Shown here one piece after another: positions 15,767 to 24,468 of a DNA stretch of 54,642 nt; the stretch's first letter is position 1; each line of letters starts with the position of its first letter. The notes under the pieces were generated by a model, which was given only the letters and a program-made list of their open reading frames with translations, did no database searches and was not told the DNA's origin. The DNA lies in NCBI GenBank assembly GCA_045545235.1, contig JAZQAN010000038.1:1-54642 (forward strand), in the 5' to 3' direction. The position numbers and the translations under genes are program-made. The DNA comes from CAZNKU01 sp045545235. Lineage in GTDB: Bacteria > Bacillota > Clostridia > Monoglobales > Firm-18.

Positions 15767-16717
15767 ATGGCTGAAAAAAATATGCACAAAACAAGTATAG
15801 GAGGCCAGGCAGTAATAGAGGGCGTTATGATGAGAGGTCCAAAAGAAATTGCTATTGCTGTGCGTAAGCCTGATAATGAGATAGTAGTAGAAAAACGCCC
15901 CATAGCATCAGCTTTGCAAAAAAACAAATTTCTTAAATTGCCTGTTATACGAGGATGTATAAGCTTTTTTGAAAGTATGGTTGTAGGTGTAAAGGCACTT
16001 ATGTTTTCTGCACAGTTTTTTGATATGGAAGGGGAAGAAACAGAGAGCAAATTTGATAAATGGCTTGAAGAAAAGTTAGGCGATAAAATAAAGGATGTTG
16101 TAATTTATGTTTCGGTAATTCTTTCTTTGTTTTTGTCAATAGGTCTATTCTTTTTACTTCCTAATTTTATAGCGGAGCTTATTGCTAAAATAACTCCTAT
16201 GGCATCAGAAGGTGTTGTCAGAACACTTATTGAGGGTGCTGTACGTATGTTGATTTTTCTATCCTATCTTTTGCTGGTTTCACAGATGAAGGATATTAAG
16301 AGGGTGTTTATGTATCATGGAGCAGAACACAAAACAATTGCAGCCTACGAACATGGGCTTGAACTTACAGTAGAAAATGCCCGGAAAGGATGCCGGCTTC
16401 ATCCACGTTGCGGAACAAGTTTTCTGATTTTTGTTATGATTATAAGTGTTATTGTGTTTTTACTTATACCATCAGGGCTTGCATGGTGGCAAAGAGCATT
16501 GTTTAAAATTTTGCTTTTACCTGTTGTTGCGGGGCTTTCATATGAGGTGATAAAATTTGCAGGTAGACACGAAAACTGGTTTACAAAGCTTATTTCATTG
16601 CCGGGTATGTGGCTTCAGTATATTACTACAAGAGAACCTGATGATTCTCAACTTGAGGTTGCTATAGCCTCAATGAAGGCTGTTCTTACAGAAAACAAAG
16701 AGGATGATAAGTGGTAA
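15767..16717 (+). CDS. YqhQ-like DUF1385 membrane protein
   Basis: A 316-residue protein with the DUF1385 N-terminal signature GGQAVIEGVMMRGP and the internal YHGAEHKTIAAYE and CRLHPRCGTSF motifs. Three to four hydrophobic segments (about residues 108-140, 155-180, 218-260) indicate an integral membrane protein. The family (B. subtilis YqhQ) has no established activity; the conserved histidines and cysteines in HxxxHxx...C..HPRC suggest metal binding. In many Clostridia the gene sits directly before prmC, as here, where the two overlap. Confidence 0.88.
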   Translation: MAEKNMHKTSIGGQAVIEGVMMRGPKEIAIAVRKPDNEIVVEKRPIASALQKNKFLKLPVIRGCISFFESMVVGVKALMFSAQFFDMEGEETESKFDKWLEEKLGDKIKDVVIYVSVILSLFLSIGLFFLLPNFIAELIAKITPMASEGVVRTLIEGAVRMLIFLSYLLLVSQMKDIKRVFMYHGAEHKTIAAYEHGLELTVENARKGCRLHPRCGTSFLIFVMIISVIVFLLIPSGLAWWQRALFKILLLPVVAGLSYEVIKFAGRHENWFTKLISLPGMWLQYITTREPDDSQLEVAIASMKAVLTENKEDDKW

Positions 16718-17553
16718 TGAAATTAAGTGATGTTTTAAAAAACACTGCTGATAAATTCAAAAAGGCGGGCATCGATACGGCAAATCTCGATGCCGGTCTT
16801 TTGCTATGTAAATATCTGCAGGTTGATAAGGTGTACCTTATTGTGAATTCAGATAAGGACATAGAAGTTGATGATGAGTTTGAAAAGCTTGTAAAAAGAC
16901 GTGAAAATCACGAGCCTATGCATTATATTCTTGGTAGTGTAGAGTTTTACGGACTTGAATTTAAGGTTAATAAAAATGTCCTTATTCCAAGACCTGACAC
17001 AGAGGTGCTTGTTGAAAAGGTTATTGAATATGTGGGTGATAAACCGCATACATTGCTTGATATAGGCACAGGGAGTGGATGCATTCCAATAACAGTTGCC
17101 GCCAATTGTAAAAATGTTAAGGCTTATACTGTTGATATTTCAAAAGAAGCTACAGCGGTGGCAAAAGAAAATGCAAAGATTAATGGCGTAGATAAAAGTG
17201 TTAATTTTATAAATATGGATATTTTAACGGATTTCCCCGATTTTGAGGTTGATTGTATAGTCTCAAACCCACCTTACATTGAAGATGAGATTATATCTAC
17301 ACTTATGAGTGATGTTAAGGATTACGAGCCTCTTATTGCGTTGAAAGGAGGAAAAGACGGGCTTGTGTTTTACCGCAGAATTTCAGAAAAGGGTTTAGAA
17401 ATTTTAAAAAGCGGTGGAATGATAGCCTTCGAAGTTGGACACAATCAAAGCGGGAAGGTGGCTGAAATTCTTGAAAATGACGGCTACAGTGATGTGAAAA
17501 TAACAAATGACCTTGCGGGTATAGGCAGGGTTGTTAGCGCAATAAAGGAGTAG
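16711..17553 (+). CDS. prmC: release factor glutamine methyltransferase
   Basis: A 280-residue PrmC, which methylates the glutamine of the GGQ motif in RF1 and RF2 to speed peptide release. The N-terminal helical release-factor-binding domain (to about residue 85) and the methyltransferase domain with LLDIGTGSGCIPI and the catalytic SNPPYI are present. GTG 16711 is well spaced from AGAGGA (six bases); the family-like start is ATG 16717, which overlaps the yqhQ stop (TAATG) but lies 12 bases from the site. Either is possible. In many relatives prfA follows prmC; here an exporter gene follows instead. Confidence 0.95.
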   Translation: MVMKLSDVLKNTADKFKKAGIDTANLDAGLLLCKYLQVDKVYLIVNSDKDIEVDDEFEKLVKRRENHEPMHYILGSVEFYGLEFKVNKNVLIPRPDTEVLVEKVIEYVGDKPHTLLDIGTGSGCIPITVAANCKNVKAYTVDISKEATAVAKENAKINGVDKSVNFINMDILTDFPDFEVDCIVSNPPYIEDEIISTLMSDVKDYEPLIALKGGKDGLVFYRRISEKGLEILKSGGMIAFEVGHNQSGKVAEILENDGYSDVKITNDLAGIGRVVSAIKE

Positions 17554-17560
17554 GTATAAT

Positions 17561-18469
17561 TTGAAAAAAAGTGCATCTTTGTTTATAATAATTGGTTCTG
17601 TAATATGGGCTACGTTAGGTATATTTGGAACTGAAATGTCAAAAATAGGGTTTTCATCTATGCAGATAACGTCCCTCAGAGTTACAGGGGCGGCAATATT
17701 TTTTATAATTACATTGCTTTTGACGGATAAAAGCAGATTTAAAATAAATCTGAAAGATTTATGGTTGTTCATTGCAATGGGTGTTGGTTGTGTACTTTCA
17801 ATGAGTGTATTGTATTTTTATACTCTTGTTAATACTTCAATGCCTGTTGCGGCAATTCTTCTTTACACCTCACCGATATGGGTTATAATTATATCCGCAA
17901 TTGTATTTAAAGAAAAAATAACATGGCAAAAATTTGTTGCACTTATTTGTGCCTTTGTGGGTTGTGTACTTGTTTCCTTAAATGGTGGAGAAACGGGCAA
18001 AATAGGGGTATGGTTTTTTGTTACCGGTTTGCTTTCGGGTCTGGCGTATGGAATGTACAGTATTTTAGGAACTGTTGCTCTGAAAAAATATCATCCGTAT
18101 ACAGTAACCACATACGCTTTTATATTTGCGGCGATTTCTTCCTGGTTTGTTGCAAATCCTGTGGATACAATTTCGGTTGCAGTCAACTACCCGAATAAAC
18201 TAACTGTAATTATGTGGATGGTGTTGGTTGGACTTGTGACATCATATATTCCTTTTATGCTGTATACAATAGGTCTTGGAAAAACCACACCGGGCAAGGC
18301 GGCTGTTATGGCTTGTACAGACCCGTTGACATCCACAATACTTGGATTTTTGGTTTATAGTCAAAAACCGTCAGTTATGGGTATGATACTTATATTCTTT
18401 GCTATTTTACTTGTCAACAATTTCGGAATGGGAGAAAAAGAAAATACTGAACAAAAAAACACTCCGTAG
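17561..18469 (+). CDS. EamA/DMT family transporter
   Basis: A 302-residue protein with ten hydrophobic segments and two EamA halves (about 5-140 and 150-290), as in drug/metabolite exporters such as RhaT/YdcZ relatives. The motif LYTSPIWVIIISAIVFKEKITWQKFVALI, ending the first half, and its echo in the second half are typical. The substrate cannot be predicted. TTG is the start, ten bases after AAGGAG. The stop codon lies inside a bidirectional terminator hairpin, so this is the last gene of the radC-yqhQ-prmC run. Confidence 0.88.
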   Translation: MKKSASLFIIIGSVIWATLGIFGTEMSKIGFSSMQITSLRVTGAAIFFIITLLLTDKSRFKINLKDLWLFIAMGVGCVLSMSVLYFYTLVNTSMPVAAILLYTSPIWVIIISAIVFKEKITWQKFVALICAFVGCVLVSLNGGETGKIGVWFFVTGLLSGLAYGMYSILGTVALKKYHPYTVTTYAFIFAAISSWFVANPVDTISVAVNYPNKLTVIMWMVLVGLVTSYIPFMLYTIGLGKTTPGKAAVMACTDPLTSTILGFLVYSQKPSVMGMILIFFAILLVNNFGMGEKENTEQKNTP

Positions 18470-18487
18470 AAATACGGAGTGTAATTT
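18453..18487. terminator. bidirectional terminator between EamA gene and csp
   Basis: Perfect 10-bp stem ACACTCCGTA/TACGGAGTGT (18459-18468, 18473-18482) with a GAAA loop. Plus-strand transcripts meet AATTTTTC; minus-strand transcripts from csp meet seven T (complement of 18453-18459). Confidence 0.88.
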
Positions 18488-18529
18488 TTCGCATAAATTG
18501 ATCCTTAAATTAGAATATATTTAATTGAA

Positions 18530-18730
18530 TTAGTTTTTTGTAACGTTGCTGGCCTGTGGACCCTTTGCGCCTTCAACAACTTCGAATGATACTTCAGCAC
18601 CTTCTTCAAGTGATTTGTAGCCATCCATGTTGATTGCTGTAAAGTGTACGAATACATCTGTACCGTCTTCACTTTCAATGAAACCATAACCTTTTTCAGC
18701 GTTAAACCATTTTACCTTACCTTTTTGCAT
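18530..18730 (-). CDS. cold-shock domain protein
   Basis: A 66-residue single cold-shock domain, full length for the CspA/CspB family. RNP1 (KGYGFIESE) and RNP2 (DVFVHFTAI) are both intact, and it begins GKVKWFNAEKGYG. Such proteins bind single-stranded RNA and DNA and act as RNA chaperones in the cytosol. An AGGAGG site lies upstream. It has its own promoter and a 5' leader that opens with a hairpin, which is common for csp genes and could stabilise the message. Confidence 0.95.
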   Translation of the reverse strand: MQKGKVKWFNAEKGYGFIESEDGTDVFVHFTAINMDGYKSLEEGAEVSFEVVEGAKGPQASNVTKN

Positions 18731-18755
18731 TACGTTTGCCTCCTAAAAGTTGTTG

Positions 18756-18775
18756 CATAATCATTTGTGATTATG
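18756..18775 (-). promoter_or_regulatory. hairpin at 5' end of csp mRNA
   Basis: Perfect 8-bp stem CATAATCA/TGATTATG with a four-base loop, beginning at about the predicted transcription start. It could protect the 5' end or respond to temperature; the role is inferred. Confidence 0.5.
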
Positions 18776-18780
18776 GATTA

Positions 18781-18809
18781 AGTATACCATTATTTGGTAA
18801 TTTTGTCAA
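18781..18809 (-). promoter_or_regulatory. promoter of csp
   Basis: Minus-strand TTGACA (18804-18809), 17-base spacer, TATACT (18781-18786). The -35 box overlaps the stop codon of the upstream methyltransferase gene (18806-18808). Confidence 0.82.
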
Positions 18810-19546
18810 CATAAACATTTCGACACAATAACCGTCTTTTCGCAGTTTTTGTCAGGTGTATCAAAGGAAAACAGTTTATATTCTGCTTCAAATGTCATTT
18901 TGCATTCTTCCAATTTTTCTTTTATTTCTTCTGTTGTATATGCTCTTTGAGTATGATTTTCATCAAATCTTTCATATAATCCGTTTTCGGTTTCAGCAAA
19001 AAATGTAAGAAACTGATTGCTTATGTTTTCAATGTATTCATTTTCCCATGTGTAAAAAATACCGTTTTCATCATTTATAAAAGTATTGTTTCCGAGAATG
19101 TTTTTAAGCTTATGTTCGGTATTGATATCGAATATGAATATGCCGTCAGGATTCAGATAGTTTTTCACCAAAGAAAAAACTCGTGTTAAATCCTTCGGCT
19201 CGGTTATGTAGTTTAAAACATCAAGCGTGCATATTATGGCATCAACTGTTCCGTAAAGTTCAAATTCACGTATATCCTGACAAAGGTATAGCACGTCCAG
19301 ACATTCGTCACAGGCTTTGTCGCGTGCTACGTTTAGCATATCGGGAGATAAATCCACGCCTATCATATCGTAGCCACGTTTTGCAAGTATATTTGTAATG
19401 CTTCCGGTACCGCAGCCAAGGTCAAGAACAAGGGACGGTTTTTTTTCGTATTTTTCAAATATTTCCTCAATGTAGTCTGCCCATTTTTCATAGTCCTGAT
19501 CTATTAAATTGTCATAGATGTACGCAAAATCTGTGTAACTTTCCAT
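18806..19546 (-). CDS. class I SAM-dependent methyltransferase
   Basis: A 246-residue protein with the Rossmann methyltransferase motif VLDLGCGTGSITNILAKRGY (motif I, about residues 40-60), GVDLSPDML (motif II) and a VDAIICTLDVLNYI segment (motif IV region). The overall plan resembles YodH/UbiE-like small-molecule or tRNA methyltransferases, but nothing fixes the substrate. It is the last gene of the nifS-iscU-mnmA-pcrA run, starting 11 bases after the pcrA stop, so co-transcription is likely. Confidence 0.85.
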   Translation of the reverse strand: MESYTDFAYIYDNLIDQDYEKWADYIEEIFEKYEKKPSLVLDLGCGTGSITNILAKRGYDMIGVDLSPDMLNVARDKACDECLDVLYLCQDIREFELYGTVDAIICTLDVLNYITEPKDLTRVFSLVKNYLNPDGIFIFDINTEHKLKNILGNNTFINDENGIFYTWENEYIENISNQFLTFFAETENGLYERFDENHTQRAYTTEEIKEKLEECKMTFEAEYKLFSFDTPDKNCEKTVIVSKCLC

Positions 19547-19557
19547 AGGTGTTTCTC

Positions 19558-21708
19558 CTAAATTTTCTTAAGCTTTGCATAAGCAGCCATAAGATTTTTT
19601 GTTCCTGCCGTATCAAACATTACCTCAAGATGAACGTCGTTTCCTACAGGAGTTGCTTTTAAAATTGTACCTTCTCCAAACTTAAAGTGGCTTACTCTGT
19701 CACCTGAAGAAAAATCACATTTTGATGTAACTTTAGGCTGACTGCTTAAGTTTACAGAGCTGTGCTGAGCAGGTTGATTTGGTGTGGCTTTATTATAGCT
19801 TACCGGCACAATAACCTGCCCCTCGATAAGTTCAGCCGGGATTTCTGATAAAAATCTTGACGGCTGATTGTAGGAAGTGGAGCCGAAAAGGCTTCTGGAA
19901 AATGCGTGAGAAATGTGCAGAATCTGCTTTGCACGGGTGATACCGACATATGCAAGTCTTCGCTCTTCCTCAAGCTCTTCGTTTGACATCATTGACTGAT
20001 AACCGGGGAATATGCCGTCTTCCATACCTGCAATAAATACAACAGGGAATTCTAGACCCTTTGCACTGTGCAGAGTCATCATAACAACAACATCTTGAGT
20101 TTCGTCATAGTTGTCTACATCTGCTACAAGTGATATTTTTTCAAGATATCCTGCAAGAGTCGGGTTTTCCAATTCTGTTTTTTCGTATTCAATTGCATCT
20201 GTTACAAGTTCTTTTATGTTTTCTATTCTTGTTGTGGCTTCAACAGTGTTTTCGGTTATTAAAGCCTCAAGGTAGCCGGTTTTATCAAGTATCACTTCAA
20301 CCATTTTGGATATGGAGTAATTATTATGCTTTATTTCATTGAGCATATCTGCAAATGCTTTAAGCTTTCCTGAAGATTGCTCGCAAACCTCAAACATACT
20401 TATGTTGTTCTGTGCAGACATAAGCTCGGCATCCTCAACGGATTTTTTACCTATACCTCTTTTTGGTTCGTTTATAATACGTTTTAAGCTTACATTGTCA
20501 CTTGGGTTATTTATAAGCTTCATATATGCAAGTATGTCTTTGATTTCTTTGCGGTCAAAGAAACGCAAGCCGCCTAAAACACGGTAAGGTATAGCATTGC
20601 GAAGGAGCATATTTTCTATTACACGTGACTGTGCATTTGTTCTGTATAAAATTGCAAAGTCATTGTATGCAAAGCCTTCCCTTGTAAGATTATCAATACA
20701 TTCTGAAATTTTTTGCCCCTCATCGTGCTCATTTTGTGCTTTTATAAGCTTTATTTTTGCACCTGCACCCTTGCTTGTCCACAAGCGTTTACCTTTTCTG
20801 CCTATATTATTTTTTATAACATTATTTGCAGCATCGAGTATATTCTGGGTTGAACGGTAATTTTCTTCAAGCTTTATAACCTTTGCATTGGTATACTGTT
20901 TTTCAAAGGATAAAATATTTTCTATGTTTGCCCCTCTGAATTTGTAAATACTCTGGTCATCATCACCAACCACACAAAGGTTTTTATGGGCATCTGCAAG
21001 CAGGGATACAAGTCTGTATTGCGCGTGGTTTGTATCCTGATATTCGTCTACCATTATGTATTGGAATTTTCTCTGATAGTATGCAAGCACATCTTCATTT
21101 TCTTCAAAAAGCTTAACTGTAAGCATAATGATATCATCAAAATCCAGAGAACCGTATTTTTGAAGTTTTTTCTGATAAAGCTCATAAATCTGTGCAACCT
21201 TTTCCATACGGAAATCGCCTGATATGGATTTTGCAAAAGCATCAGGGGTCAAAAGTTCGTCCTTTGCTCTTCCTATATGTGAAAGTACAGATTTTGCAGG
21301 ATAAGTTTTATCGTCAAGATTAAGCTCCTTTAAACATTCTTTTACAACAGTAAGCTGGTCAGCCCTGTCAAAAATGTTAAAGGAGGAGGGGTAGCCTATC
21401 TTTTCAATATCGCGTCTTAAAATTCTTACACAAAGAGAATGGAAGGTACTTGCCCATACCATTTCACCTTCGCTTTCAAGCATTGTTTCAAGTCGACTTT
21501 TAAGCTCTGCAGCAGCTTTGTTAGTGAATGTAATTGCAAGAATCTGACTTGGAAATACATTTTTTGCACCTATCAGAAATGCAATTCTGTTTATCAGCAC
21601 CGTTGTTTTACCGCTTCCTGCACCTGCAAGAATTAAAACCGGGCCGTCTGTTGTATATACAGCTTCGCGCTGTTTGTCATTTAGGTTTGGAAATTTAAAA
21701 TCAAACAC
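19558..21708 (-). CDS. pcrA: ATP-dependent DNA helicase PcrA/UvrD
   Basis: A 716-residue superfamily 1A helicase acting 3'-5' in excision repair and removal of RecA filaments and stalled polymerases. Walker A AGAGSGKTT (about residues 28-36), ITFTNKAA, the DEYQDTN box, GDDDQSIYKFRGA, LEENYRS and the C-terminal VGITRAKQ motif are all present. The extreme C terminus (FKFGEGTILKATP...) is the Tudor-like domain that in PcrA contacts RNA polymerase. The start is GTG with GGAGG eight bases upstream. Its first codons overlap the mnmA stop by eight bases, which implies coupling. Confidence 0.95.
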   Translation of the reverse strand: MFDFKFPNLNDKQREAVYTTDGPVLILAGAGSGKTTVLINRIAFLIGAKNVFPSQILAITFTNKAAAELKSRLETMLESEGEMVWASTFHSLCVRILRRDIEKIGYPSSFNIFDRADQLTVVKECLKELNLDDKTYPAKSVLSHIGRAKDELLTPDAFAKSISGDFRMEKVAQIYELYQKKLQKYGSLDFDDIIMLTVKLFEENEDVLAYYQRKFQYIMVDEYQDTNHAQYRLVSLLADAHKNLCVVGDDDQSIYKFRGANIENILSFEKQYTNAKVIKLEENYRSTQNILDAANNVIKNNIGRKGKRLWTSKGAGAKIKLIKAQNEHDEGQKISECIDNLTREGFAYNDFAILYRTNAQSRVIENMLLRNAIPYRVLGGLRFFDRKEIKDILAYMKLINNPSDNVSLKRIINEPKRGIGKKSVEDAELMSAQNNISMFEVCEQSSGKLKAFADMLNEIKHNNYSISKMVEVILDKTGYLEALITENTVEATTRIENIKELVTDAIEYEKTELENPTLAGYLEKISLVADVDNYDETQDVVVMMTLHSAKGLEFPVVFIAGMEDGIFPGYQSMMSNEELEEERRLAYVGITRAKQILHISHAFSRSLFGSTSYNQPSRFLSEIPAELIEGQVIVPVSYNKATPNQPAQHSSVNLSSQPKVTSKCDFSSGDRVSHFKFGEGTILKATPVGNDVHLEVMFDTAGTKNLMAAYAKLKKI

Positions 21709-22753
21709 CGATTATTCCTCCGCCAATTACTGTATTATTATCGTACAAAACAACCATTTGTCCCGGGGTTATAGATTTTTGTGGTTGTTCAAAAATTACT
21801 TTAAATCCGTTTTCGTCCGGATATACCATACAAGGTACATCGGGTGCATTATATCTTATTTTTGCAGTACATTTAAATGGTTCAGTTATATTGTCAAAAG
21901 CAATCATATTTATTGAATGTGCCTTTAAACTGTCTTTTAACTGTGTGCCGTCGGGGCCAAGAACAACTGTATTGTTGTCGGGATTTATACCTACAACATA
22001 CATAGGTCTGTTAAGAGCTATGCCAAGTCCTTTTCTCTGTCCTATTGTATAGTTCATTATTCCCTTATGTCTGCCAAGTGCATTTCCGTCGGTATCAACA
22101 AAGTTTCCATCAGGCATCTTGCCGTCGTGACGGGTTATGAAATTTATATAATCACCATCGGGAATAAAGCAAATATCCTGACTGTCAGGTTTTTCAGCTA
22201 CATCAAGACCAATTTCTGCGGCAATTTTCCTTGTTTCTTCTTTTGTTACACCGTACAAAGGAAATAATGTTCTTCCCAATTGTTCCTGAGTCATATTATA
22301 AAGGAAATATGTCTGGTCTTTTTTTCTGTCATCGGGACGCATAAGCAAAAATCTGCCATCTTTTTCTTCAATTCTTGCATAATGACCTGTCGCAATGAAG
22401 TCAACACCAATTTCGTCCGCCAGTTTAAGTAAGGCGTTGAATTTGATGTGCTTGTTGCAAAGTGTACACGGATTTGGTGTTCTGCCCGACTTGTATTCAT
22501 TTATAAAATATTTTATTACGTTATCGTCAAATTCTTTTTCGTAGTCAAGAACATAGTGTTCGATACCAAGTGTGTCGGCAACTTTTTTTGCGTCATCAAT
22601 GGCTGAAAAAGAGCAGCAACCACCGTCGGCCTGCTCCCCGTTCCACATTTTCATAGTTACCCCTACAACGTGGTATCCCTGATTTTTAAGCAAAGCGGCA
22701 CTTGCGGAGCTGTCTACACCTCCGCTCATGCCGACTATAACGCTCTTATTCAT
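21701..22753 (-). CDS. mnmA: tRNA-specific 2-thiouridylase MnmA
   Basis: A 350-residue MnmA, which adds sulfur at C2 of uridine 34 in Lys, Glu and Gln tRNAs. The PP-loop SGGVDSS is at residues 10-16 (numbering from the chosen start). The CxxC-type catalytic pair is C in NPCTLCN and C in QDICFIPDGDY. The ATG at 22753 fits the family start MNKSVIVGMSGG; a GTG at 22789 in frame lacks a ribosome site. The start lies inside the last codons of iscU (8-base overlap), so translation is probably coupled. Sulfur would come from the cysteine desulfurase encoded two genes upstream. Confidence 0.95.
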   Translation of the reverse strand: MNKSVIVGMSGGVDSSASAALLKNQGYHVVGVTMKMWNGEQADGGCCSFSAIDDAKKVADTLGIEHYVLDYEKEFDDNVIKYFINEYKSGRTPNPCTLCNKHIKFNALLKLADEIGVDFIATGHYARIEEKDGRFLLMRPDDRKKDQTYFLYNMTQEQLGRTLFPLYGVTKEETRKIAAEIGLDVAEKPDSQDICFIPDGDYINFITRHDGKMPDGNFVDTDGNALGRHKGIMNYTIGQRKGLGIALNRPMYVVGINPDNNTVVLGPDGTQLKDSLKAHSINMIAFDNITEPFKCTAKIRYNAPDVPCMVYPDENGFKVIFEQPQKSITPGQMVVLYDNNTVIGGGIIGV

Positions 22754-23186
22754 GACTGTGACAAGTGCATTCTGCACAGTTGTGGTCACATCTTTTTAAA
22801 ATGCCTGAAGGGTCTATTCCCTGACGCTTGTAATAGTCCTCCAAAGCAGCCTGTATAGCTTGTTCTGCCAAAACAGAACAATGAACCTTTACTGGTGGCA
22901 ACCCGTCCAAAGCTTCCATAACCGCCTTATTTGTAAGCTGTAAAGCTTCTTCTACAGTTTTGCCCATAACAAGAGTTGTTGCCATGCTGCTTGTTGCAAC
23001 TGCAGCGCCGCAACCAAAGGTTTTGAATTTAACATCTTTTATGATGTTATCTTCAATTTTCATATATATTTTCATAATGTCGCCGCATTTTTCGTTGCCA
23101 ACTTCTCCGATTGCATTTGCATCGGGAATTTCGCCGACGTTACGCGGATTTGCAAAATGGTCCATTACTTTTTCGCTGTATAACAT
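22746..23186 (-). CDS. iscU: IscU/NifU-type iron-sulfur scaffold
   Basis: A 146-residue scaffold on which clusters are assembled from desulfurase sulfur. The three ligand cysteines lie in GNEKCGDIM, TFGCGAAVATSS and KVHCSVLAEQ. The start MLYSEKVMDHFANPRNVGEI is the usual one; ATG 23186 follows AAGGGTG. The C terminus carries an unusual extension with four more cysteines and two histidines (RCDHNCAECTCHSHE), which could bind another metal. It starts one base after the nifS stop and overlaps mnmA. Confidence 0.93.
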   Translation of the reverse strand: MLYSEKVMDHFANPRNVGEIPDANAIGEVGNEKCGDIMKIYMKIEDNIIKDVKFKTFGCGAAVATSSMATTLVMGKTVEEALQLTNKAVMEALDGLPPVKVHCSVLAEQAIQAALEDYYKRQGIDPSGILKRCDHNCAECTCHSHE

Positions 23187-23187
23187 A

Positions 23188-24357
23188 TTATTCACCCTTT
23201 CTTACTTTTTCATAAAGTGGAGACATATCACGAAGTCTTTGAATTGTCTTTTCAAGAGCTTCGACTATTTTATCAACTTCTTCTTCGGTATTGTGATGTG
23301 AAAATGTTACTCGTAGGGAGCCGTGAGCTATACCGTGAGGTAAGCCTATGGCAAGCAATACGTGAGAAGGGTCAAGTGAACCGCTTGTACACGCTGAACC
23401 GCTTGATGCTGCAATACCGTACATATCAAGAAGAAGAAGCATAGCCTCGCCTTCAATAAACTGAAATGAAATGTTTGTGTTTCCGGGAAGTCTTTCCGTT
23501 CTGTGTCCGTTTAGTCTGCAGTATGGGATTTTTTCAAGAACTGCATTTATATATCGTTCACGAAGAGCCTTCATTTTGTTGGTATTTTCTTCAAAATTAT
23601 CCATAGCAAGCTTAAAAGCCGCAGCCATACCAACTATTCCTGCAAGGTTTTCGGTTGTAGCACGTCTGCCAAGCTCCTGCTGACCACCGTGAAGAAGGTT
23701 TGTAACTCTTACGCCTTTTTTGATGTAAAGAGCTCCAATTCCTTTGGGTCCGCCAAATTTATGTGCAGACATTGAAAGTAAATCAACACCAAGCTCCTTG
23801 ACGTCAATTTCAACGTGTGCAACTGCCTGAACAGCATCAGTGTGAAAGTATACACCGTGGTTATGTGCAATTTCTGCAAGTTTTTTAATTGGTTGTATTG
23901 TACCTATTTCATTGTTCGCAAACATAATAGAAACAAGTATGGTTTTATCAGTAATTGCCTTTTCAAGGTCATCAGGATTTACCAAGCCGTTTTCATCAAC
24001 GGGAAGGTATGTAACTTCATAACCGTGTTTTTCTAAAAATTCACAAGTATGCAAAATTGCGTGGTGTTCAATTGCAGAAGTTATAATGTGATTGCCTTTT
24101 TTTGAAAGGGCATCTGCAACACCCTTTATTGCCCAGTTATCGGACTCTGTACCTCCACTTGTGAAGTATATTTCTTTTGCATCTGCATTAAGACATTTTG
24201 CTATTGTTTCGCGCGATTCGTTAACAACTTCCTTTGCCTGTTGACCAAATGTATATATTGAAGATGCATTGCCGTAATATTCAGTAAGATATGGCATCAT
24301 CTTTTCAAGTACTTTTTGTTCTAACATTGTGGTTGCCGCATTATCTACATAAATCAT
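23188..24357 (-). CDS. nifS: cysteine desulfurase (NifS/IscS)
   Basis: A 389-residue PLP enzyme turning cysteine into alanine and an enzyme-bound persulfide. The start MIYVDNAATTMLEQKVLE, the PLP lysine in SAHKFGGPKG, and the catalytic cysteine in SSGSACTSGSLDPSHVL are intact; the last motif is the NifS/IscS class I type. ATG 24357 is six bases after GAGGTG, favoured over an in-frame GTG at 24366. It heads an operon with iscU, mnmA, pcrA and a methyltransferase, driven by a near-consensus promoter; no IscR-type regulator gene is present here. Confidence 0.94.
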   Translation of the reverse strand: MIYVDNAATTMLEQKVLEKMMPYLTEYYGNASSIYTFGQQAKEVVNESRETIAKCLNADAKEIYFTSGGTESDNWAIKGVADALSKKGNHIITSAIEHHAILHTCEFLEKHGYEVTYLPVDENGLVNPDDLEKAITDKTILVSIMFANNEIGTIQPIKKLAEIAHNHGVYFHTDAVQAVAHVEIDVKELGVDLLSMSAHKFGGPKGIGALYIKKGVRVTNLLHGGQQELGRRATTENLAGIVGMAAAFKLAMDNFEENTNKMKALRERYINAVLEKIPYCRLNGHRTERLPGNTNISFQFIEGEAMLLLLDMYGIAASSGSACTSGSLDPSHVLLAIGLPHGIAHGSLRVTFSHHNTEEEVDKIVEALEKTIQRLRDMSPLYEKVRKGE

Positions 24358-24395
24358 TTTGTTCACCTCTTTTTAACTTATCTTTGCCACATTTC

Positions 24396-24424
24396 ATAAT
24401 AGCACAAAATAAGCTTCAAGTCAA
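24396..24424 (-). promoter_or_regulatory. promoter of nifS-iscU-mnmA-pcrA
   Basis: Minus-strand TTGACT (24419-24424), 17-base spacer, TATTAT (24396-24401), 39 bases upstream of the nifS ATG. No IscR-like palindrome was noticed around it. Confidence 0.78.
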
Positions 24425-24468
24425 TTAAAATAACCGAATTTGTTATTAAATTAACATATTCACAGTAT

